DNA of 64,000 nt, from positions 926,001-990,000 of the forward strand of contig JAODUP010000316.1 of assembly GCA_025642065.1 (NCBI GenBank), given 5' to 3'. The position numbers and the translations under genes are program-made. The stretch comes from Paralvinella palmiformis (taxonomy: Eukaryota > Annelida > Polychaeta > Terebellida > Alvinellidae). The notes under the pieces are model-generated. The model was not told the origin of the DNA. It ran no database searches and was given only the letters and a program-made list of their open reading frames with translations. Each line of letters starts with the position of its first letter. Within the stretch, counting starts at the first letter, position 1. This document shows, piece by piece, positions 46,001 through 58,000 of this stretch.

Positions 46001-49000
46001 TTGTACATTACCCTTGCACAGTGTTTAAACCATCCTCACTTACTGAAGTTTCTAAACTGATCTTATCATCCCCTGTGAACTTTATCCTAGCCCTACATTT
46101 CTGATAAATCTTGTTTTCACACACTAATTGTTCCAATTACTAAGATAATAAATTTATAACTTAGCTCTGGAGTGTTCCATTCTCATTTTAAAATGCCCAT
46201 GTAATCCCTCTTAAGAAAACATCTTTACCAGCCAATAACCTAAACAGTTATAGACCTATTTCTAATCTATCATTCATAGCTAGAGTATTAGAAAAAGCCG
46301 TATCCTGTCGTTTGAACATTCACTTAAACTGTAATCACTTATCTAATGTTTTTCAGCCTGCTTACAAACAATTCCACTCTACAGAAACTGCTCCACTAAA
46401 AGTTCATAACAACATAGCAGTAAACATGGACACAGGAAAGGTCACAGCACTAACACTTAGATTTATCTACAGCTTTTGATACCATTGATTATTCTGTTCT
46501 TCTAGATCGCTTCTTTGATTGGGATGGCATATCGGGCACAGCATTTACCTGGATCTGCTCATTCTTAATAAATAGGTTTCAATCAATAAAAATAAGAAAC
46601 TGTTTTTCAAAGGCAGTGTCTTTGTTTTCCGGTGTTCCCCAAGGCTCTGTTCTTGGACTGCTGTTGTTTACTCTGTATACTACACCACTAAGCTCTTATT
46701 CACAGCCACAAATTAGATCATCATTTATATGCAGATGACACCCAAGTATACATATCTTTATCTACAGCAGCTGATCTATCCCTTAAACAACTTGGTGACT
46801 GTCTCAGTGATATCTCTGGCTGGATGACAAACAATAAACGTAGGCTTAATGCCAACAAAACAGATTTCATCATTATAGGTACATTCAGACAATGCAGCAA
46901 ACTTACTCATTTCTTCCCTATGAACATCCTTAGTCATAGGATCACACCATCAGACACTGTACGTAATCTTGGTGTTACATTTGATAGCAATTTTAATTTC
47001 AGAAAACATGTTTCTTGACATGTTGCTCCTGCTTCTGTCATATTGGTGACCTTCACCTTATTTGTTGTTATGTTTCTCTTTCAGTCGCCAAAACCATTGC
47101 TACAGCACCCATTACTAGTAGGCTTGATTACTGCAACTCTCTTCTTTATAACATTGCATCTAAGGATATTCTAAAACATCAGTGTGTTCAAAACTGCTTA
47201 GCTAGGGTTGTCATACTGTTCCACTTCTGAAATCTCTTCACTGACTCCCTATTCAATTTCGCATCATTTTCAAGCTGGCACTATTGCCCATTTCAAACTC
47301 TGCACTATTGCCTATCAAACTCTTTCTTCTGGAGAACCTTCTGTCTATTTTCTATGCTTTCTTTAGCACTCAAGCCCAGGGGGCTCCGTTCATCTGGTTT
47401 TCACTTATTGTCTGTTCCCAGGGTTAAAACTCATGCTTGGACTTGTGCTTTTTCAATTGCTATCTCTACTCTTTGGAATTCACTCTCTGAACATGTTAAG
47501 TCATCAAATTCACCTTTTCAGACTTGTTATCCTTCCTAAGTTTCCTTTCCATGTGATCATTCTTGATGAACTTTGCATCGTACCCGGACTATGAGATTGT
47601 CCAAAACCTGTACTAGATGTGCCACTGAGCTCGATTCTTTTTGATGATATTGGCGCTATAGAAGTTTTGTAATTAGTATTATTATTATCTCTTTTGCTAA
47701 ATTTTCAAAAATTAGATAAGTTGATATTAGCCAAACCAGTTCTTGAAATTCCAAAATATTCAATGAACAATCAATCATAAATTTTTTATTTTTGCTTACT
47801 GACTTTATGAATTGGTTCCAAGAACTTCCTGTTAGTATTAACTGTTTGGATATTTGAAATGTATAGACATTTTATAATTCTTAAGTGTATATATTTGTTG
47901 AAGATGCTGTGAGAGATCACACATCAGATGTAAATACAGAAGCTGGCATACCAGATCCAACGTTTGGTAGGATGGAGTTTGCCAACTCTGATTGGCAGAT
48001 GTCACTGGATGTGTTTCAGGAACGTCTTACCAAAAACCTGGCAGCGCTTACAGACAGTCAGCTATGTGATGATATGTGAGATTGTTTAATAACATTAGCC
48101 TATCCTTTGGTCTAGCATTACTAAATAATTAATCAATTCATACCAGATGATGGCTTGTATAAAGAATATTTGCTACAAGTATTCATAAACAATGTTATTA
48201 TAGATACCTTTTTCCTGTAGTTAGTGTCATATGAATGATATGCAAATTTTTGGAATAAAGATTTAACAAAACAAATATCTACCATATATACTCGAGTATA
48301 AGTCGCACCTTTGTACTCCAAAATCGAATGAGTCTTATATGCAGGTCATACTAAAATGGAAGGTAATATTTGGCATAATTTAGGGGAAAAACAATAATAA
48401 TGTTTTTCAACATTAATAATGAATATATGAACAGTAAACAAATTTATTAGGTGTGTTTTCTCTGTTGTCTTTCAAATCGAAACTTAATTGTGATATCCGC
48501 CATGATTATTTAATTTTATGCTCTAATTAGTGATGTGATCACAAAGACGTCATTACTATCAAGATATGTGAGCGTGTGTAATTGAACAGAATGGTAAATG
48601 AGGCCACGCAAAGAGAGACCATAGAAGCTACATCAAAAGAAAATTATTACAGCAAACAATATGTTAATTACTTCCAAAGCTGGCCCACGGGAATTATTAA
48701 TAAACTACTTCAAACAGCATTATGGAAACAAATGCAGAGCAGCAGACAATCTGAAGCAGTCATCATTACCTATCATCACACACCAGGTGAAATGGCCTAG
48801 GATTAAATAGACCCAGTTATCATTACCAAATCGTTCAAGAAGCCCTCTATCAGCAAAGATTTATATGGCATGGAAGATGGTATATTATGGGCTGAACAGT
48901 ATGACAAATCCGATACTGACAAAGATGACATGTATGATGACACACAAACAGATACAACAGATGTTCAGTGAAGATCAAGAGTGATGATGATGAATTTTTT

Positions 49001-52000
49001 GGTTTTGAATCAATATTGCTGATTTTAGTGTGTCTTATATGTGAGTTCGACTCCAGGGGTTTTTTTTGGTCCTAAAAACAGGTGTGACTCGTATGCGAGT
49101 ATATACGGTATTTATTGACGGATATCTCCAGTAAGATATCAACAATTTGTGATCTTTATTGAAACCGACTGATATCAATTGTCTTTTTCAGGGACAGATA
49201 TTACCCAGCATCATATGATAAGGTGAAAAAGCAGAAGTCCTACCTGAGCTGGTTTAATCAATGTGTTACAGAGCTGATTAGATCTGAAGAGTACAGAGGT
49301 GCGGCGAGAGTGTTGGTCCTCATTATGAACAATGTGGTTAAAGGTCAGGTTAAAAGCAAATTTTTAACATAATACAAGGCATTCTGTCTATAAAGGTTGC
49401 ATGATACCACTGTTTCTGTTGAGTGATACATGCCATTAAATAGATTTTTGGTTCAGTTTTGTTTCTTTGTATTGATAAATTGATTTAATAAAACAGATTA
49501 GAGGAACATAATCAAACCATAGAACTTAGAAGAAGGTAAGATTTATGTAGACTGCCTCTGGCATGTAGGCATCATTTGTGTTTTTTAAACACTAAGTTTT
49601 ACTTTTTACTTACACATAAAAAATGATCAATTGTGAAACAGGTGACTGTTTGAGATGCATATTTTTATTATTCTTGGAATCATATTATTTTAATGAGTTA
49701 TTTTTGATTTCAGAGATGAATAATTCAATTATTCATGACAGTCTGAAGTACTATTTTCATGACCTGTGTCGGTTCTATGCCATAGTTATGGTTTACATCC
49801 AGGATAAAGATCCAAAAGCATGGAAACTGTTGTGTAACTCTACAGAGGAATTGAACAGGTGACTGTAATTCTTTGTATAAATATTAAATTAGCAAATTTT
49901 AAACTCCTGAAGTAAAGAAAATTAGATGATACTGAATATATGTGCATTGTCTGACCATTTTTGATCATTTGCTGTATTAACTTTTTTTAAACAGAATACC
50001 TTTTCCAGACATATATAAATTGAAGACCAGTCACTGGGCAGAGCTGCCATCTCTTGCTAGTTGCTTTCCTAAGCTGGTAAAGTTGTTTTCTGTAAAAAAA
50101 GGCTATTGTATTTAACAAGTGTTAACTGCTGAATGGAGGAATATCAATGTTATGTTTAGGTTTAAAAAAATTAATTGGTTTGTATAATACTATTTTTTAT
50201 TATAGTATAACAGAAATAATAATTGTAGTGAATGGATATTACATCCTTAAGCTAACATAGCTGAATATTAAGCCACTTTCTAAGATGGTAATGATATATT
50301 TGGTTATAAATCTCTTAATATTTACTGTCATGTTTCAGGAAGAAGATTTATTGTTTTATGAACCTGTTGCTGCTTGTAAGCTACAGCCAGCTACTTCAGT
50401 ATTCAATAAGATGTTTGAGCATCAGCCCACATCTGTTGATTGGTAATTCAGACTTTTGAATAATTTTTTCTTCTTTTTGGATTAAGGCCATCTTGAATAA
50501 CTTTATGTGCATGTAAAATTCCATGTGATGCACTTTCCCAAAAGAACACTGTAGTTGACATTTTGATTTTTAATGTTGTATGTTTTCACATACAACAATA
50601 TTTTCCCCCGCCTGAATGACCCTTTTTCTGTAAAACAAGTGTTCAAAAAACAATGGCCTTATTGGTAATTTTTGTAATTTTTTTATGAACTACTTATTTA
50701 AGTAATACATGTATTATATAAAAGTAAAGTTGAATGTGCTGTATTCATATTTCATTAAAATGCAGTTGCTCATCAAATGAGTAACTGAAATAGTCTTCAC
50801 TCTTTTTATCTACCACAGCTTCCTTGTTTTTATTGAAAATGACCCATGGCCCCTGCATCTTCTATGTTTTTTCCTGTTGTCAAATTTTGTTCCTGTCCGT
50901 TCATCGTTAATAAATAATGAAAAATATCATGCAGTGTACAAAAGTAGAGATAACTGAGTCATTGTAGTTATTTAATGTAAATATATGACAGAGGTCAATA
51001 CCTAAATAAATATTTTGTCTTTTCACTTGATGATAGCACAGTGGTTAGAACATTGCGCTGCAAACATCCAGGCTGTGGGTTTAAATTTGACTCGTACCTG
51101 TATTTGTGGGATGTTTTCTAGAAAGTTGCCTTTTGGACATATGGTTCAGGCATGACCAATGTTGAGGCTAAATAAATCACACTCACTCACTCACTCACCC
51201 ACTCAATGAATAACTCTGAGTTTAGAGGTGTGTTGGATTGTTGAAGATTTACAGAATAACATACTCTTAGAATTTGACCCTGAATGATAAAACTTAAAGT
51301 AACAAATCTGGATAAAGCATAACTTCTATCTTGATTGTCTCCTTAAATTTTATATGTTAGATGTTTCTTCTGAATAGATTATTTAACAAAATATGATGAT
51401 AATGAAATTGAAATAATATTACATATTCTCTTTTCAGCTGCCCACACGATGATATTTGCATTTTGTTTGCTCGACTTGAGGGATATGTAAAGTTTGGAAT
51501 GAACATTGTTGACAAACATCAGAATATTGTTAATCTTCTACTTCATATTCTGCTTCATCTGTATAGATATGCTAAAAAGGTCTCCTTCTCTATATATATA
51601 TATTAGCTGTGTTGTGTGTGTGCATGCATGCATGGTTGTGCACAGACACAGATAACTGCATGACCTATATTTATAGCATTGTAAGAAAGTTACCATTAGA
51701 TGTAAAGTAAGTTCATTTTGTTGCTGATCTTATGTTGGCAGCATCTTTAAGCTATGTCATAGAGAAATACATTTTTGGTATAGTATTGTCACCACAACAG
51801 CATTAAGAAATTATTGCCCAAATTTGTTTCAGTTCTCCATAATTGGGGAATATATTGCACAGGCTATTAGTGAAATGCACCAAGAGAAAGGGAGCGATAT
51901 TTCACCAGGTTCAGATATAATTCAAAACTGGCATGACACTACAAAGAAAGCACCAGATTCATTGACATTACCACACACCACTCTGAAGGTCAGAGGAAAG

Positions 52001-55000
52001 AGAAGATCAATCACTGCTGCTAATTCCCCACCAGAATTGAAGAAAATTAAAACAGGTATTGTAAATTTACTTGTGTAACAACGTATCAATGTAACATATT
52101 TTGTTCAAATTAGCTAACTTGTAGGTTATCATGGAGATAAGTTTTTGACATTGACCCAGTGGTATTACAAAAATATTAATTCTTCACTTTTATCGATTTG
52201 TGTCATAGTTAGAAGAATATTTTCTTAATTATGAATTGCTTTAAAGGTGTATGTTTAAAGTTTTATATGACAGTGAAGTAGATGAATGTTTTAAGTTTCA
52301 GTATTTTGGAGTTATTAATATATTTCAAAAGTTTTTTACTTTTATTGTCACTTGTAGGCATTCAGAGAGCTATCAGTGAAATAGAGGATTAATATTAATA
52401 GCATATGGGTTTAATTTTCTCTATATATATTTGTATGTGGATTGAAAATCCACGTCATAAAATTATATTGATTTATGGTTTTTATTTAATTGAAGTAGCA
52501 CATAGAAAGGGAAAAAAAGGCAGTGGTCGATCAAAGGGAAAAGTATCAGCAAGGAAGTCTTCAGATCACAGAATGATACTTACCAAAGTAAGAGATTTTT
52601 TTACTCGTTACATATTATATATGAATAATTTGGTTCCTGACTTAATATTTATTTGCTTGGAAAGACTTCAAGGCCTAATTTAAAAGGAGTGATAAATTAA
52701 TAACAATTGACATTCGTTTAATTTACATAGTAAAAGTGGGCATGATATGCATTAATCAGTATCCCACCGTTTTTTTTAAATTCTTATTTGTGACACTTTA
52801 GAGGCATGAGAGTTTTTTGTTTTTTCCCTGAAAATAAAGTTTTTGTGATTCGTGTAAATCCGGTTTTAAAATTTTTGCATGATGGGGTGTTCTATATTTC
52901 TTTCATGATTCGTGTCTTTTGGCAAAATGGATTGCTCCATGTAGCAATTTGCGCGGAGAATATGAATTGGATGGTTGAATCCAGAATTATGCATCATCAA
53001 ATTCAGGATTCAAATGTCCGATTTGAGCATCCAGGCAGGTTTTCCCAATGAAAATAGGTTGGAAGGTGAGAGGGTTGTCCCAAACACATGGATACCGCAG
53101 TGTCGCATGCTCTACCACAATGTCACATATGCATTCTCATCCTGCATTACGCATACCACATGTATGGAATCTCAGCTTAACTAATTTCTCTTTTACTGGG
53201 TCTTATATTCACGCATGGTTGAGCATCACTGAATGGATTAATTAGAGGCAGACATTAGTTCGATCCGTACCACATATTAAGCTAAGATTCCATATACGCG
53301 GTAGGCCTATACAACATGCGGATAATGGAACAGCATGTAAACAGATGAGAACACTTCCATATGTATGGATATGGCATACAATTTATTGATGCGGATATGG
53401 CAAACTAAATTGCTCCATGTAGCGATTTGGACAGCAACTGGGGAAATGTAGAATATGACATCAGGGGCAGGTGTTTCCCGAACAATTTGGTGGGATTTTA
53501 GATTCTCTGATCAACCTAAAGTATTTTTGGAATTTCTCCCTATCAAATTGTAGTTCCTTGATCATACTATTTTTTTGCTTATTAGGTTTTATTAAGTGCA
53601 TAAATTTATATGTTTTGTGGAGTTCTACTTAAACTGCCATAAAAAAATTTCATCGTTATAAGGCCTCCGTGTACATATTCTTTTATAGGTGCTAGTCTTA
53701 TCACAGTGATATTTTTGATGGTGACTTTAAGTAGATCTCTGCAAAGTTCAAACTATTTATATGTTTCTTGGTGAGGGGGGAGTTATAATTAGTTTAAATT
53801 TAAAAGATTTCTAGGCCTGAAGACCTATTTATTATAGAAATAACTGAAATAATTTTGAATTGGAACTGGCCTGTTCCCATCTTAGATTAGGTTGTGTGGT
53901 AGCGTAATCTGCTTCCGGTTGGTGTTCAGGGGGTGGCGGGTTTCAGTTGTGATCAGAGGGTTTGTAAAACAAGTATTAAAAAACAATGGCCTTAGATGAG
54001 AATATTGAAAATACCTTAGGTGAACCATTATTTTGTGTTTATTATCATTATTTGGGTTTGAAAGAAGCTGTTTGCTACATAAAAAGTTTCATTTGCCACC
54101 AAAATTGGAATCTTCCAGGACAATGTATGCAAAAACCTCAAAGCTGATCTAAAATCAAATTGATGATTTGAAGAAAATTTATCTTGGTAAAGACATGTTT
54201 TATCACCACTAAATAATATCAGATTGTCAAATTTCTTTTCTTTCTCGGGGCTTATTTTCCATTTTTTTTCGTCAGAGGCCACTCTCATGCCTTTCATAAT
54301 CAATCTAAATTTCTGATGATTAATAGTATATTTTATATAGTGCCTTAATCAACCTCTAAAACAATTTACACTGAAAACAGAATTAAAACATATTATATAA
54401 ACACCTTATGTATAAATGTGATGTTTTATAAATAGGCTAATATAAATAAGTGATTTTTTGCAGAAATATTTATCTCTGTATATTGCTGTGTAGTTTTTTT
54501 TTGATCCTCAAAAGTAAACAAGACTCAAATTGCAGCAGTCTCTCTGGTATATACTTTTAGATCAGATCACTTAGATCAAGTGGTGTTGTTCCAGTCATTA
54601 CTTTGAATGATATTATATAATACTATTTTGCCATATTTAAGCCAATCATTTATAAAACTTTGGACTATTTGTGTGTTCACTATTTATGTACTTATGAATA
54701 AGCCATATGATTCTTATTTGGTAATAACAGGACAGACATACAGAATTCACCTGCTTCTTTATTCCAAGAGTATTATTTACATAACTTGATCATACCTTAA
54801 TGTGAAGATTCTCAGTTTTCTTCATGTGTTGCTTTGTTAAGAAAACAAATAATTCAGTCTTATCCCTTATCCATATTGCTGTTCATTCAGTTGCTTATGC
54901 TTACATTACATTACTTGTAATTTGTGATCGAATCTTGAAAGCAGGTGATGCTTTGATCTATTTTTTGGTTGAGTATTTGTTTGTAACAGAACTGAATAGT

Positions 55001-58000
55001 GGCCTGCCATTATAGTTAATTTTCTACACCTGCGGATGTCATTATGGAATTCAGCCATCCCTGTTTCAAGTGGTTTCACATTTATATTAGTTATCTTATT
55101 GGTCATACATCATAATATGTGATATAAACAAGTAATATTTATGTTCAGTCACCTATAACTCCTTACTGTTAATTTGGTTTCTAGGGTCAACTGGCATATG
55201 GCATAACCTACTGCTGCTACATAATTATAAATGTGGAGAGAAAAGCCAACATTCATCATTGTCCAACAGAGCTGCTTCTTAGTTATGTTATGTTGGCTTT
55301 AGAGTTAGGAAGTTTTCGCACTTCTGCCTCTGCTAAGCAGGTTTCCAAAACTGAACATCAGTGGCTTCAATATCTGGAAAAGAATCTTAGTTCATATCTT
55401 CAGGATAATTTAAGTGTAACTGCAAAAGTTGTCCAGAATTATATGGATGCTTTCTTGAAGGTCTGTATTGTGCTTGGATTGTGCGATATCTTTTATTACC
55501 ATAAAACTGTCTTTTCTATATTTAGTTTTGATAGATTTGTCTTATTTCCTGTTATATTTGTATTACTGTTTATCTTATAACTGGTTGCTATATATTTTGT
55601 AATAGCTATAAATTTGGCCGGACATTTATTGTATTCTACCAACTAAAATTAACGCATTATTTATTATTAATTGACGATAGATTGGTCATGGTTTCAATGA
55701 TGGTGTGTATCCACTGGTGCTGTTGGATGCTATGTGTTACAAGATTTCATCATCACCTGCTCTCAGGTATAAGTGGTGCTGTGATGTGATTCACGTTTTG
55801 GCTGCATTACTGAAGACGTTACCAGATCACCTTGATAGGTACATGCTCTCCTCAGACAACAAAGCATCTTATTATTGTACAGGTGAGTATTGTTTCAGTT
55901 TCTGTTTTTATGTTACACACACCTGTCCAGTGACTGTTACCTCTCCAGTTATCTAGTGATTCCATTTTGGGGGGGAAAGAAAATTACATTATATATTTGC
56001 AGATTTCTTTCAAAATTTATTAAACAGAAGATGGTTTTGCTTATCATAGATATAAATCATTGTAGTGTTCTTTGTTAGTGAGATATCTTGATTTTGTAGC
56101 CATGACAGTGGTTAGATGTTTGGTTGAATGATTGCACAAAATAACTCATAACAATGTGAGTGTGTACATCTAATTTTAATAGTAAATGATGACATTTTGG
56201 ATTTTCTCATAAAACATTTAATGTAATGTCACAGTGCAATAGTTAGAACAGTATACTGCAATTGGAAATATCTAGGTCAGGATCCAGATCTGACTCATTC
56301 CTGTGTTTGTGTGATGTTTCCTTAAGGAGTCGATCCTTGCCTACATATATCAGTTGTGATCAGTGCTGAGGGTAAAGAAAGCACTCACCTTAATTGATTA
56401 ATAAAGTGACATAAGGATTATTTATACTCGGGAGATTTTACGCTTGATATTTGCATCAAATAGCAGCTGCACATAATATGATTAATTTTGTAAGAAACAT
56501 ATCAAATCCAGTATCTTCTGATTGTAATTTGCTTAATGTAATATTTCTTATCATCTAGTTATAGATTATATGATCTTTACCTGCACATTCAGTGAAATAT
56601 ATCGCATATATTGTTTTCAGACGATACTGGCAAAAACTGCAAAAGGGTTATACAAGACAAAATATGCAGCTTGACAACAATATTCTTGTCGCTGATCCAA
56701 CAAGGCAACAACTATCATGAAAGTATTGTGATAGAGGTGAGCTACAGAATAATTTTCTGCTTGAAGTGCCTGAATACTATTTCCTTGTATACTTAAACCA
56801 AAGCATTGTTCCTAAAAATATTTATCATGTGACATATTTACATGCATAAGCAGCTCCATCCTTCTACATATATGCATGCATTTAGATGGAACAAATGCAA
56901 GTGTATTTGCACGCAAACACACACACACACACACACAGACAGACAGAGAGAGAGAGAGAGAGACAGACAGAGAGAGAGACAGACAGACAGACAACAGATT
57001 TCTGTACATGTGTGAAGAAGTGAACAAGCACATAATAATTTTCATTTAGTTTTAGCCTTAAACACATCTACTTTGTTAAACATATCTAGAGACAGCTGTG
57101 CAAAATTTATACTGTTATTTCCTAGGTACTGTGTCAGTTCAGAAAGTTGGACTCAATCACTACACTAATCGATATAGAGGACGTTGTAATTAAGTTGTGT
57201 GGTTTGAAGTGTGGTAAGAAACTACTTCAGGCTCTGGTTGAATTTACCCTCTATGCATACAAGACAGGTTGTCCAGGTCCAGTATCCTTACTTTCCACAT
57301 TAAGAGAACTTCTGTACTCTTTGTGTCGCAAGCTGGGTGTTTCTTCTCTGAACCTAATACCAAAGAATTGGCCAGACACCTTTTCACTAAGAGACATTCA
57401 TGATCTGATCTTTCTGTTTGAAGCCGACATTCGACAGTTGGATAAACCACCTAAAAAGGTTACTGACCTAATTCTTGAAGTACTGGGCAACTGCTTTCCA
57501 TGCACAGAGCAGATCTGTGACCTTTTGTCTTTCTTCCAAGTTGGTGATACCAATCACAAAAAGGCTGTTCAGATGATTCTGAAAAACAGATCAGCTTATC
57601 ACCCAGATGTTTTAATTACTGTTTCAAGAGAGATCTTTGAGAAGAAGAAAAGTGAAGCATGTGAAGATCATGAATCAGATTGCATGAAGCTAATTGAAGC
57701 TGCCTTAGAGCAGGTAAAACATTTTGGTTCTCTGAGTGATACACAGGTTGATTTATTGTGCTCAGTTGCCACTGGGGTTAGTAGCCGAGACATCTCAAAT
57801 AACATTCCTTACAAGATCATCGTCTCTCAGTTCGCAAAATCCTGTAACCAGCATCCGGATATGTTGGTACACATGTTACAGAACATGGAGAAAGCGGGTA
57901 ACTCGTGGTTGAAGCATGCAACTCCAGTCACTGATGCCCTGATACCAGCTTATGCGACACATTTCTGCACCAAGCTATGTAATTGTTCTAATAGTAGTTA

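Noticed and set aside
54028..54303. 91-codon - strand ORF with a basic start
   Set aside because: Lies inside an intron of a + strand gene next to repeat DNA, with no domain I recognise and no supporting splice or poly(A) signals.
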